Assembly: GCA_029975165.1 (NCBI GenBank)
Contig: JARKPR010000018.1
Span: 1-39,405 of the forward strand
Direction of reading: 5' to 3'
Source: Selenomonadales bacterium
GTDB taxonomy: Bacteria; Bacillota; Negativicutes; Sporomusales; UBA7701
DNA: 39,405 nt
This document shows positions 1 through 8,970 of this stretch, in pieces (position 1 is the first letter of the stretch; each line of letters starts with the position of its first letter). Both the position numbers and the translations under genes were made by a program. The notes under the pieces are model-generated. The model worked only from the letters and a program-made list of their open reading frames with translations, searched no databases and was not told the DNA's origin.

Positions 1-1
1 C

Positions 2-145
2 ACGCTGATAAGCGAGCTGGCGGCAAGGGTGAAGAGGAAGGAGATCACTCCGGAGAAGGCAGGGGAGATGCTGGCTAAGCCGTGCATCTGCGGGGTGTTC
101 AATCCCGAGCGCGCCGCCGCGCTTATCCAGGAGTTCGTCGACTGA
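2..145 (+). CDS. C-terminal end of an unrecognised protein (partial)
   Basis: An open frame enters from the left edge and ends at TGA 143-145, giving 47 residues. The tail is charged and helical, then contains a short Cys pair ([10 protein letters not shown]) and ends in LIQEFVD. I do not recognise the family; the Cys-x-Cys could be a metal or redox site but nothing else supports that. It is followed by a hairpin terminator at 206-234, so the frame is probably the real end of the previous transcription unit. Codon use (GCC, GAG, CTG, CGC) matches the neighbouring genes. Confidence 0.5.
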   Translation, partial: TLISELAARVKRKEITPEKAGEMLAKPCICGVFNPERAAALIQEFVD

Positions 146-205
146 GAGCGCGCGCGTTGGTGTATTTCGTTTTTCGATAGGGAGAAAAAATTGCCGAGTG
201 CTTGC

Positions 206-234
206 AGGACCCGCGTTTATGCGGGTCCTTGTTT
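206..234 (+). terminator. Rho-independent terminator
   Basis: A perfect 9-bp stem AGGACCCGC (206-214) / GCGGGTCCT (221-229) with a 6-nt loop is followed by a short T-rich run (TTGTTTG). It lies 60 bp after the stop of the upstream partial gene. It also argues that the activator gene does not begin at the more upstream in-frame ATG codons (198, 219), because these sit inside this hairpin. Confidence 0.65.
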
Positions 235-335
235 GCGTCCGGCTTATTGCTGATCAGCCACGCCGGCCGGTTCGACAAGGAATTGCCGTATTGGGCAGCG
301 AAGAACAAGCCATTAGCATTCGGGAGGAGATCGCA

Positions 336-2234
<1,899 letters not shown>

Positions 2235-2243
2235 AGCGTCTGG

Positions 2244-2297
2244 CGTTCTAATGTAGAACGGTATATTCGCGGCAATTGCCGCAGAATTGCGAATATA
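2244..2297. promoter_or_regulatory. Two inverted repeats, candidate activator-binding (enhancer) sites
   Basis: CGTTCTA (2244-2250) and TAGAACG (2254-2260) form a 7-bp inverted repeat with a 3-bp centre. Next to it TATATTCGC (2262-2270) and GCGAATATA (2289-2297) form a 9-bp repeat enclosing the palindrome GGCAATTGCC (2271-2280). They sit about 70-125 bp upstream of the sigma-54 promoter, the usual distance for enhancer-binding-protein sites. The second could instead be a weak terminator of the regulator gene, since ATTTTGG follows it. Binding by the adjacent PrpR-type protein is inferred from position only. Confidence 0.5.
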
Positions 2298-2367
2298 ATT
2301 TTGGCCGGCCGCCGGAAATCCCCGGCTGGACGGGCCGCGCCGCCCGAACGGCACGAAGGAGTCCGGG

Positions 2368-2384
2368 TTGGCACCGTTTTTGCA
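2368..2384 (+). promoter_or_regulatory. Sigma-54 (-24/-12) promoter
   Basis: TTGGCACCGTTTTTGCA matches the sigma-54 consensus TGGCAC-N5-TTGCA, with GG at 2370-2371 and GC at 2382-2383 separated by exactly 10 bp, the required spacing. It lies 48 bp upstream of the YciI-like start and directly after the sigma-54 activator gene. Transcription should start near 2395. Confidence 0.88.
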
Positions 2385-2408
2385 TCCGGTAATAGCCGGA
2401 TGCAAAAA
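2377..2408. repeat. 13-bp perfect inverted repeat overlapping the -12 element
   Basis: TTTTTGCATCCGG (2377-2389) pairs perfectly with CCGGATGCAAAAA (2396-2408) around the 6-nt centre TAATAG. The left arm contains the -12 element of the sigma-54 promoter and the expected start point falls in the centre. It could be an operator that blocks the promoter, a cruciform, or a terminator-like hairpin for read-through from the regulator (AAAAATTTT follows). The function is not known. Confidence 0.6.
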
Positions 2409-2431
2409 TTTTCCCGCCAGGGGGGGCGCCG

Positions 2432-2779
2432 ATGCGGAAATTCGTATTCATCATCAAGGACAAGCAGCAGCCGGTTCTGACCAAGGAGTTGTATTACCGG
2501 CACATCGAGCACATCAAGGGCAATGTACTCGCCGGGAGATTGTGCCTGGTCGGGCCGCTCAAGGGCGGCGAGGATCAGCTTCTCCAGATTTACCGGGCCG
2601 ACTCGGCGGAGGAGGCCAGGGAGCTGATGCGAGGCGATCCTTACATCGAGGCCGGGCTGTATACCGCCGTCGAGGAGTACGAATTGCTCGAACTCAGGGA
2701 AGATAACAACTGGCTCATGGACACCCCGCGGATTCAGGAAATGCTGCGCTCCCTGGAAAAGGCCGGCCGGCAGGCCTGA
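2432..2779 (+). CDS. YciI-like (muconolactone-isomerase-like fold) protein
   Basis: A 115-residue protein with the YciI/dimeric alpha-beta barrel pattern: an N-terminal strand MRKFVFIIKD, a central GPLKGGEDQLLQIY segment and the AREL...DPYIEAGLY helix-strand typical of the family. YciI-type proteins are small soluble dimers, many of unknown function; some act in lactone or chloro-aromatic degradation. It is the first gene after the sigma-54 promoter and is 35 bp upstream of the MBL-fold hydrolase, so it is probably cotranscribed with the hydrolase and transporter. A role with a lactone or hydroxyacid substrate is a guess from that context. Confidence 0.8.
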   Translation: MRKFVFIIKDKQQPVLTKELYYRHIEHIKGNVLAGRLCLVGPLKGGEDQLLQIYRADSAEEARELMRGDPYIEAGLYTAVEEYELLELREDNNWLMDTPRIQEMLRSLEKAGRQA

Positions 2780-2814
2780 AGCCGGCAAGCAAAAAGGCGA
2801 GGGAGGTACGGAAA

Positions 2815-3564
2815 ATGAAAATCGATGTATTGTTCCAGGGCTTTCCCGGGACAATCACCAGAGGCTACATGAGCTGGAGCTCGATCGTGTACGTCGAAAG
2901 CGGCGGGCACAAGATCCTTTTCGACACCGGCGGCATGAGCGAACACACTCAGCTGCCCAAGGTCTTCAAGGCCCGCGGTCTGAGCATGGACGACATCGAC
3001 ATGCTGGTGCTCAGCCATTTCCACCACGACCATGTCATGAATTACGAATACTTTCCTAAAGCCCGCATCCTGCTCCACGAGAAGGAAGCCGCCTGGGTGC
3101 TCAGCGATCCGGACGACTGGCCGATCCCCAAATATCTGTTCCCGGTCGTGGAAAAAACGGGCCGGCTGGAGCTTATCGCCAAGGACGAAGAGATCGCCCC
3201 GGGCGTCACGACCCTGCATTCCCCCGGCCACACCCCCGGCTGCATGTCGCTGGTCGCGCGCGGCGCGGACAGGCCGGTCACCGTTCTGGCCGGCGACGCG
3301 ATCAAGAATCTGACCGAGCTGGCTACCGGCGAAGTGGCCATGTCGCACGACAACGCCGTCAGCGCCCAGACTATCCGCAAGATCCGCGACATCGCCGCCA
3401 TTGTCATTCCCGGGCATGACCGCACCCTCAAGATCGAGGCCGACGAAATCGTCGCCGTCACCGCCCTGCACGAAGTTATCACCGTTCCCGCCGGGGTGGT
3501 TTACCCGGACAAACCCGCCCAATTCGATCTGGCCATCGAGCCGACAAGATTAAAAATTCGTTAA
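2815..3564 (+). CDS. MBL-fold metallo-hydrolase (lactonase-like)
   Basis: A 249-residue metallo-beta-lactamase-fold protein. The metal-binding motif HFHHDH is at residues 68-73, with further ligand-like His in SPGHTPGCMS (about 133) and in PGHDRTLK (about 199). The overall layout (ILFDTGG followed by LSHFHHDH) is that of the N-acyl-homoserine-lactonase-like group, whose members hydrolyse lactones or esters. There is no signal peptide, so it should be cytoplasmic. The start has a good GGGAGG site. It is 14 bp ahead of the MFS transporter gene, consistent with one operon. The substrate is not identifiable; an imported lactone or acyl ester is plausible. Confidence 0.85.
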   Translation: MKIDVLFQGFPGTITRGYMSWSSIVYVESGGHKILFDTGGMSEHTQLPKVFKARGLSMDDIDMLVLSHFHHDHVMNYEYFPKARILLHEKEAAWVLSDPDDWPIPKYLFPVVEKTGRLELIAKDEEIAPGVTTLHSPGHTPGCMSLVARGADRPVTVLAGDAIKNLTELATGEVAMSHDNAVSAQTIRKIRDIAAIVIPGHDRTLKIEADEIVAVTALHEVITVPAGVVYPDKPAQFDLAIEPTRLKIR

Positions 3565-3578
3565 GGGGGCGACGCAGT

Positions 3579-4910
3579 ATGGAAAAGGTCGGTAACGAAA
3601 GAGTAACCTCCCTGCTGAAGAGCAAGCGTTTCTACATCGTTCTCCTGCTGTTTTTCAACATCGTCATCAACTATGTCGACCGCATCAACCTCTCCGTCGC
3701 CGGGCCGCTGATCGCCAAAGAATTCGGTTGGGACGCCGGCACCATGGGCATAATTTTTTCCTCGTTCCTGTGGACTTACGCGCTGGCGCTGGTCCCTTGC
3801 GGCTGGCTGGCCGACAAGTACGGCAGCCGGATAGTCAACGGCTGGGCGATCAGCATCTGGTCCCTGGGCGCCATCCTTACCGGGGCGATCACCAATTTCG
3901 GCAACATGCTCGCCGCGCGGTGGGTGCTGGGCGCCGGTGAGGCGGCCTCTTACCCGCTGGCCGGCAAGATTGTCCGCCAGTGGTTCCCGGCCAACGAACG
4001 GGCTACGGCGATCGCCATCTACAACGCCGGCGCCTTCGCCGGCCCCGCCCTGGCGACGCCTGTGGCGGCCTGGCTGGTGCTGGAGACCGGCTGGCGGCTG
4101 TCGTTCGTCATCCTCGGCTCGCTGGGCTTCGTCTGGCTGTATTTCTGGCTCAAGAAGTTCCGGATTCCCGAAGAGTGCGACTGGTTGCCCGAGGACGAAA
4201 AACAGTACATCATCGGCTCTCGCGACAACCAGGCCGATCCGAAGAAGGTCACCGTCAGCAACAAGCCGATAAAAATCTCCCTGGCCCGCATCTTCAGCCA
4301 GAAAACCATGTGGGGAATCTTCGTATCCCAGGGGTGCATCGTCTACAGCCAGTACCTGTTCCTGACCTGGCTGCCCTCTTATCTCGTACAGGCCCGGGGC
4401 ATGCAGCTCATGAAGGCGGGCATTTTCAGCGCCCTGCCGTTCGTCATCGCCGTCGTGCTCGGGATAATCATCGGCCGCATCAGCGACAGGATCCTCGACG
4501 CCGAAAAGATCCGCCAGGGCAAACGGCGCACGGCGGTCATCGTCGCCATGCTGGTGTCGAGCGTGGTCCTGCTCACTAACATGGTCGAAAACGAATATCT
4601 GGTCCTGGCGCTTATCTCAATATCCCTGACAGCCGTTTCCAGCTCCTTGACGCTCAATTTCGCCCTCACCAACGACCTGATCAGCGAACCGCGGATCGCC
4701 GGCACGGTCATCGGTTCCCAGGTGCTCGGCGGCAACACCTTCGGACTGATGGCGCCGATCGTCACCGGTTTCATCGTCAAGACCACCGGGAGCTTCAACA
4801 GCGCCTTCATCCTCGCCGGCGGCCTGCTGATTTTCGGCGCTTTCATGTCGTACGCCTTCACCAGGAAGCCGATCGTTTACGAGGTAGGCGAAGAAGCCGA
4901 CGCCGCTTAA
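3579..4910 (+). CDS. MFS transporter, anion:cation symporter (ACS) family
   Basis: A 443-residue membrane protein with about 12 hydrophobic segments and the ACS/phthalate-permease signature early in the sequence (NYVDRINLS, about residues 28-36) and GWLADKYGSR in the first cytoplasmic loop. ACS members import organic anions such as hexuronates, glucarate, galactarate, tartrate or phthalate by proton symport. A GGGGGCGACGC stretch precedes the start, and the gene closes the sigma-54-driven cluster. The PrpR-type regulator, the hydrolase and the adjacent LarA-family remnant together suggest a hydroxycarboxylate substrate. Confidence 0.88.
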   Translation: MEKVGNERVTSLLKSKRFYIVLLLFFNIVINYVDRINLSVAGPLIAKEFGWDAGTMGIIFSSFLWTYALALVPCGWLADKYGSRIVNGWAISIWSLGAILTGAITNFGNMLAARWVLGAGEAASYPLAGKIVRQWFPANERATAIAIYNAGAFAGPALATPVAAWLVLETGWRLSFVILGSLGFVWLYFWLKKFRIPEECDWLPEDEKQYIIGSRDNQADPKKVTVSNKPIKISLARIFSQKTMWGIFVSQGCIVYSQYLFLTWLPSYLVQARGMQLMKAGIFSALPFVIAVVLGIIIGRISDRILDAEKIRQGKRRTAVIVAMLVSSVVLLTNMVENEYLVLALISISLTAVSSSLTLNFALTNDLISEPRIAGTVIGSQVLGGNTFGLMAPIVTGFIVKTTGSFNSAFILAGGLLIFGAFMSYAFTRKPIVYEVGEEADAA

Positions 4911-4948
4911 GCGCTCCGGGGCAAACGGCTCCTTCGTGAAGAAGCTTT

Positions 4949-4984
4949 GCGAAGCCTCCTCGCCATAACGGCCGGGGGCTTCGC
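4949..4984 (+). terminator. Hairpin after the MFS gene, possible weak terminator
   Basis: GCGAAGCCTCC (4949-4959) can pair with GGGGGCTTCGC (4974-4984), with one U-G wobble. No clear T-run follows, so it may be a transcript-stabilising end rather than an efficient terminator. It sits 39 bp after the MFS stop and just before the LarA-family remnant. Confidence 0.35.
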
Positions 4985-4997
4985 TTGCGCGCGGTAA

Positions 4998-5198
4998 GAT
5001 AATAAGTGGCAAGTCCAGGTGCAGGCGATGGTGCAGCTTAAGGCCGACTGCTCCCTCTATTTCGACCGTGGCAAAGGCCGCGTTCATCCAGATGCCGATG
5101 TCGAGCAAACCCTGGCCGGGCTGTTCGCAAAATATGGCCCGCGCCCCCGCGTTGCCGTCCTGCCCCTAGGTCCGCTGGCCATTCCCTATGTAAAGTAA
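4998..5198 (+). pseudogene. LarA-type (nickel-dependent lactate racemase family) C-terminal remnant
   Basis: The frame 4998-5198 encodes 66 residues ending GPLAIPYVK and containing WQVQVQAMVQLKAD, the distal part of LarA/DUF2088 proteins, which typically finish ...GPxARVAVLPEGPxTIPY. A TAA immediately precedes it (4995-4997) and there is no upstream coding sequence for the roughly 350 missing residues, so the gene has lost its N-terminal catalytic part. LarA homologues racemise or epimerise 2-hydroxyacids using a pincer nickel cofactor. The fragment suggests the sigma-54 cluster once included a hydroxyacid racemase. The family call is from recalled C-terminal sequence patterns and should be confirmed by a profile search. 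Confidence 0.6.
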
Positions 5199-5237
5199 CC
5201 TGGCGACCCGGTCGCAAGTTGGCTTCCGCGTACAAGA

Positions 5238-5271
5238 AAGATGCACCCGCCTGTTCCTGCGGGTGCATCTT
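5238..5271 (-). terminator. Rho-independent terminator of the HTH/PBP regulator
   Basis: A perfect 13-bp stem, AAGATGCACCCGC (5238-5250) and GCGGGTGCATCTT (5259-5271), has an 8-nt loop and lies 2 bp beyond the regulator's stop codon. On the minus strand the stem is followed by TCTTGTA, a weak T-rich run. The same hairpin may also stop transcription arriving from the left. Confidence 0.75.
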
Positions 5272-5273
5272 CG

Positions 5274-6215
5274 TTATGTCTCGGCCAGTATCTCGCCGGT
5301 GCGGCTGATGTCGTAGCCGCCCATGCCGGCCACTTCGTTGCGGAAGGCCGTCGAGCGCAGCACCGTCAACAGAGCCTGGAATTGGGGCTTGGCGGCGTCC
5401 TCGCGGCGGATGACCAGGTCGTACCGCTCTTTCTGCAGGGGGATAAAGTCGATCTCCCGCACTTGCAGGGCGGCCTTTTCGATGCCGAGGCCGACGTCGG
5501 CCTCGCCTCTGGCGACTCTGCTGGCCACCGCCAGGTGGCTGGTTTCCTCGCGGTCGTAGCCGGCAATGTCGCGATGGTCGATGCCGAAGACGCGCAGCTT
5601 CTCGTCGAGCAGCACCCTGGCCCCCGAGCCGCGCTCGCGATTGACGAACCATACGCCCGGTTTGGCCAGGTCCCGCCAGTCGTTTATTTCCTTGGGGTTT
5701 CCTTTGGCTACGTAGAAGCCTTCCATCCGGTAGGCCAGGTTGATTATCTGCGTGCGGTGGCCGGGCAGCAGCCGCCGCACGTAGGGGAGGTTGTAGGTGT
5801 CGCTGTCGCTGTCCCACAGGTGGGTGGTGGCGATGTTGGCCGTGCCGCGGTACAGGGCCATCAGGCCGTCGATGCTGCCGGCGTAGTTGCGCAGGCAGCG
5901 GCTGTAGGGGAGCAGTTTCTCCAGGTGCCTGGTGAGGATGTCGAGAATGACGTCCTGGCCGCAGATGATCAGTCCTTCCGGCGCCGGAGCGGGGGTTTCG
6001 GCGGCTTGCGCCGCCTGCGCCTGGGTCTGGGCGGCGGGGGAGAGGCTTTTCGATTTCTTGATGTAGGTATCGAGGTCGGGGGCTTCGACGCGGACCTTGC
6101 GGCCGATGCGGTAGGCGGTGAGGTCGCCGCGCTTGATCATTTCGTACACGGTGAACCGCGAGATCTTCAGAATTTTGGCTACTTCCTCGGGCGTATAGGA
6201 GATCGTGTCGGTCAT
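5274..6215 (-). CDS. One-component regulator: excisionase-type HTH plus PBP-like sensor
   Basis: A 313-residue two-domain protein. Residues about 6-52 are a MerR/excisionase-type helix-turn-helix (YTPEEVAKILKISRFTVYEM, then RIGRKVRV). Residues about 55-80 are an Ala/Gln/Pro linker. The rest is a periplasmic-binding-protein-like domain (PF12727 type) without a signal peptide. Proteins of this plan are cytoplasmic regulators beside molybdate or tungstate transport and molybdoenzyme genes, where the PBP domain is thought to sense the oxyanion or cofactor. It is divergent from modDAABC and preceded by a GAGGTGG ribosome site, so it is the probable regulator of the mod operon. Confidence 0.85.
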   Translation of the reverse strand: MTDTISYTPEEVAKILKISRFTVYEMIKRGDLTAYRIGRKVRVEAPDLDTYIKKSKSLSPAAQTQAQAAQAAETPAPAPEGLIICGQDVILDILTRHLEKLLPYSRCLRNYAGSIDGLMALYRGTANIATTHLWDSDSDTYNLPYVRRLLPGHRTQIINLAYRMEGFYVAKGNPKEINDWRDLAKPGVWFVNRERGSGARVLLDEKLRVFGIDHRDIAGYDREETSHLAVASRVARGEADVGLGIEKAALQVREIDFIPLQKERYDLVIRREDAAKPQFQALLTVLRSTAFRNEVAGMGGYDISRTGEILAET

Positions 6216-6267
6216 CGCTCCACCTCATTCGATTGCATATATCGCATGTATATATTGGCAAACCCTC

Positions 6268-6297
6268 TTGCGTTAATCATACCGCAAAATATATAAT
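6268..6297 (+). promoter_or_regulatory. Probable sigma-A promoter of the mod operon with overlapping inverted repeat
   Basis: TTGCGT (6268-6273) and a perfect TATAAT (6292-6297) are separated by 18 bp. The inverted repeat TTGCG (6268-6272) / CGCAA (6283-6287) overlaps the -35 region, and an AT-rich alternating stretch (6236-6256) lies just upstream, between this promoter and the divergent regulator. These are candidate operator sequences. The predicted leader before modD is about 165 nt; I do not see a recognisable molybdenum-cofactor riboswitch in it. Confidence 0.6.
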
Positions 6298-6468
6298 AAC
6301 ACCATAGAGATTTAATTAGTTTTTGTTTGTTTATATTGGCTGAACCTTTCGGATATAGATTTAATACGGGTTGTTTTTGTCCGCCGGCCGGTATTTAACC
6401 GCGGTGAAGTTGGTTTTGTTTTGATTATGGCAGTTTTCGTGTGATGCTTTATAGGAGGGATGGGCGCA

Positions 6469-7296
6469 ATGCTGCTTGCTAAGAGCCCGACGCTGTTCGA
6501 CTGCCTGACAGTGGGACTGACGGAGGATTGCCCTTACGGCGACATCACCACCGAGCTGCTGGCGATCGGAGGGCCGGGCCGCTTCCAGTTCATTTCCCGC
6601 GTGGACGCCGTCGTTTCCGGCACCCTCCGGCTGGCGGAGTTCTTCGCAGCCCAGAAGCTGGACGTCGCTGCCTGCCGCCGGCCGGGAGAAGCGATACATA
6701 AAGGCGATGTCATCATCGAAGCGACGGGGGATATCGGGACGCTGTTCAAGCTGTGGCGGATATGCCAAACTTACCTGACGGTGGTGTGCGCCATCGCCAC
6801 CCAGACGGACAGGATCGTGCGGGCGGCCAGGGAGGAGAACGGCGGCATCGAGATCGTGGTGGCCTGCCGCAAGGCCCATTTGGGGATGCGCGCCGACGAG
6901 ATCCAGGCCGTGCTGGACGGCGGGGCCATCTACCACCGCAACTCGCTCAGCGATACTATCCTGATAACCCAGAACCATATGCGGGTGCTCGGCGCTTTGC
7001 CGGACAGGCTGCATTCCTTCCACCACAAGCTCGAGTTCGAGCCGTCGTCCGCCGAGGAGGCCTACCGCTACGCCGGCGTGGTCGACGTGATGCTGCTGGA
7101 TCATTTCACGCCGGATGAACTGGTCGTCGTCGCCGGCAAGCTGCGGGCCATCAACCCGCGCCTTGTCGTGGGGGTGGCCGGCGGCATAACCATGGCGACG
7201 GTGAGGGATTATGCCCCGCTGGTCGATATCATCGTGCTGAGCTCGGTTTTGTATGCCCCGCCGCTTGATATCACCTGCAAGATAACCAGGCTGTAA
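6469..7296 (+). CDS. modD: ModD, molybdenum transport-associated QPRTase-like protein
   Basis: A 275-residue member of the nicotinate-nucleotide pyrophosphorylase (quinolinate phosphoribosyltransferase) fold, with TEDCPYGDITTELL near the N-terminus, KAHLGMRADEIQAVLDGG in the middle and VVGVAGGITMATVRDYAPLVDIIVLSS-like phosphate-site strands at the end. Its position directly before modA fits ModD, a mod-operon protein of uncertain biochemical role. The ATG at 6469 is preferred over 6460 because AGGAGG at 6453-6458 is 10 bp from 6469 but only 1 bp from 6460. A NadC role is unlikely: no nadA/nadB genes are nearby and all downstream neighbours are mod genes. Confidence 0.85.
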   Translation: MLLAKSPTLFDCLTVGLTEDCPYGDITTELLAIGGPGRFQFISRVDAVVSGTLRLAEFFAAQKLDVAACRRPGEAIHKGDVIIEATGDIGTLFKLWRICQTYLTVVCAIATQTDRIVRAAREENGGIEIVVACRKAHLGMRADEIQAVLDGGAIYHRNSLSDTILITQNHMRVLGALPDRLHSFHHKLEFEPSSAEEAYRYAGVVDVMLLDHFTPDELVVVAGKLRAINPRLVVGVAGGITMATVRDYAPLVDIIVLSSVLYAPPLDITCKITRL

Positions 7297-7315
7297 AAAT
7301 TAGGAGGAGAGAGCA

Positions 7316-8131
7316 ATGAACAAACGGACACTGTGGATTATCATCGGCATGCTGGCGATCGCCTTGCTGGCCGCGGGCTGCGGCGGCGGAGCGAAACAGG
7401 CGCCGCCGGCTCCGGCCGCCCAGCCCGCCCAGCCGGTGGAGCTTTACGTCTCCGCCGCCGCGAGCCTCAAGGACGCGCTGGCCGAGATCCAGACCAATTA
7501 CCAGAAGAAGAGCCCCAACGTGAAGCTCATCTACAACCTGGCCGCGTCCGGGACGCTGCAGAAGCAGATCGAGCAGGGCGCGCCGGCCGACATCTTCTTC
7601 TCCGCCGCCCCCAAGCAGATGAACGATCTGGAGGCCAAGAATCTGGTAAACAAGGCCAGCCGCAAGAATCTGGTGGAAAATAAGCTCGTGCTCGTGGTGC
7701 CTGAGAACTCGACCCTGGGGTTGAGCAAGTTCGAGGATATCACTAAAGCCGGCGTGCAGAAATTCGCCATGGGCGAGACGGCCACCGTGCCGGCCGGCCA
7801 GTACGGGCAGCAGGCGCTCCAGAAGCTGGGCCTGTGGGACAAGGTCAAGGATAAGGCCGTATTCGGCAAGGACGTGCGTACCGTTCTGACCTATGTATCC
7901 ACCGGCAATGTCGAGGCGGGCATCGTCTACAAGACCGACGCCGTTTCCCCCGGTGCCAAGGTCAAGATCGCCGCCACCGCTCCCGAGGGCTCGCACGATC
8001 CGGTCATATATCCCGTCGCTGTCCTCAGCGGCGCCAAGCAGCCGAAGGCGGCGGAGGAATTCCTCGCTTACCTCGCCGGCCCGGAATGCAAGGCGGTGTT
8101 CGAGAAATACGGCTTCACGATGAGCAAGTAG
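7316..8131 (+). CDS. modA: Molybdate/tungstate-binding lipoprotein ModA
   Basis: A 271-residue lipoprotein; the signal sequence ends in the lipobox LAAGC with Cys22 as the lipidation site, followed by a Pro/Ala-rich tether. Motifs typical of ModA are AAASLKDAL, ASGTLQKQIEQGAPADIF and VPAGQYG. By alignment with E. coli ModA, the oxyanion-contacting residues Ser12, Ser39 and Tyr170 correspond to Ser50, Ser78 and Tyr205 here, all present, so binding of molybdate or tungstate is expected. AGGAGGAGAG precedes the ATG. A paralogue follows 13 bp downstream. Confidence 0.92.
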   Translation: MNKRTLWIIIGMLAIALLAAGCGGGAKQAPPAPAAQPAQPVELYVSAAASLKDALAEIQTNYQKKSPNVKLIYNLAASGTLQKQIEQGAPADIFFSAAPKQMNDLEAKNLVNKASRKNLVENKLVLVVPENSTLGLSKFEDITKAGVQKFAMGETATVPAGQYGQQALQKLGLWDKVKDKAVFGKDVRTVLTYVSTGNVEAGIVYKTDAVSPGAKVKIAATAPEGSHDPVIYPVAVLSGAKQPKAAEEFLAYLAGPECKAVFEKYGFTMSK

Positions 8132-8144
8132 GCGGGAAAGAGGC

Positions 8145-8954
8145 ATGCGATACCGCAAACTGACGGCGTGGCTCGCCGGCGCCTGCGTTGTTCTGGCGCT
8201 GGCCGGGTGCGGCGGGAAGCCGGAACCGGCTCCCGCCCCTGCCCCTGCTAAGGTCGAGTTGAATGTTTCCGCCGCTCTCGGCCTCAAGGAGGCCTTGCTC
8301 GACATCCAGAAGGAGTACGAGCAGAAGAATCCCAATATAACGATCGTCTATAACCTGGCGGCCGCCGGTGTTCTGCAGACGCAGATCGAGCGGGGCGTGC
8401 CGGCGGATGTCTTTATCTCCGCCGCCCCCAAGCAGATGGATGAGCTGCAGAAAAAGGGCCTGCTCGCGGCCGGCACCCGCCGGGATCTCGTCGGCAACAA
8501 GCTGGTGCTGGTCGTGCCCAAGGATTCCACGCTTGGCCTGGCGAGCTTCGCCGATCTGGCGAAAGACAGCGTCGGGCGCTTCGGCCTGGGCACCCCGGAG
8601 ACGATGCCGGCCGGGCAGTACGGCGTCGAGGTGCTGAAGCATGTCGGCGTCTGGGATAAGGTGAAGGACAAGGCCGTCCTGACCAAGGACGTCCGCCAGA
8701 TCATTGCCTATGTCGAGACAAAGAATGTCGACGCCGGTATCGCCTTTTCCACGGTCGCCGTCCTCAGCGACAAGGTCCGGATGGTGGCCGACGCCCCGGA
8801 GGGCAGCCACGAGCCGATCGTCTTCCCCGGCGCGGTGTTGAAGGAGGCCAAGCAGCCCCAGGCCGCCCAGGCTTTCCTCGCCTACCTGACGGGGCCGGAC
8901 GCGGCGAAGGTCTTCCGCAAATACGGCTTCAGCGTGTTAAGCCCGCAAAAATAA
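8145..8954 (+). CDS. Second ModA-like lipoprotein with altered ligand residues
   Basis: A 269-residue paralogue of the preceding ModA, with lipobox ALAGC (Cys22), a Pro/Ala linker and the same domain throughout (TQIERGVPADVFISAAPKQM; MPAGQYG). The positions equivalent to E. coli ModA Ser12, Ser39 and Tyr170 are Gly46, Ala74 and Phe201, so side-chain hydroxyls contacting the oxyanion are missing at all three. It probably arose by tandem duplication and then diverged; it may bind a different anion, bind weakly, or not bind at all. A GAAAGAGGC ribosome site and close spacing place it in the same operon, sharing ModB and ModC. Confidence 0.88.
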   Translation: MRYRKLTAWLAGACVVLALAGCGGKPEPAPAPAPAKVELNVSAALGLKEALLDIQKEYEQKNPNITIVYNLAAAGVLQTQIERGVPADVFISAAPKQMDELQKKGLLAAGTRRDLVGNKLVLVVPKDSTLGLASFADLAKDSVGRFGLGTPETMPAGQYGVEVLKHVGVWDKVKDKAVLTKDVRQIIAYVETKNVDAGIAFSTVAVLSDKVRMVADAPEGSHEPIVFPGAVLKEAKQPQAAQAFLAYLTGPDAAKVFRKYGFSVLSPQK

Positions 8955-8970
8955 CAGTGTGGTGACTACA

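Noticed and set aside
5038-6261. Minus-strand frame of 407 codons overlapping the HTH-PBP regulator
   Set aside because: Arg/Pro/His-rich product typical of an alternate-frame shadow; the regulator frame has clear domains.
6256-6272. Second sigma-54-like promoter (TTGGCA ... TTGCG) before modD
   Set aside because: The GG to GC spacing is 11 bp, not the strict 10 bp, and a good sigma-A promoter overlaps it; no sigma-54 activator is adjacent.
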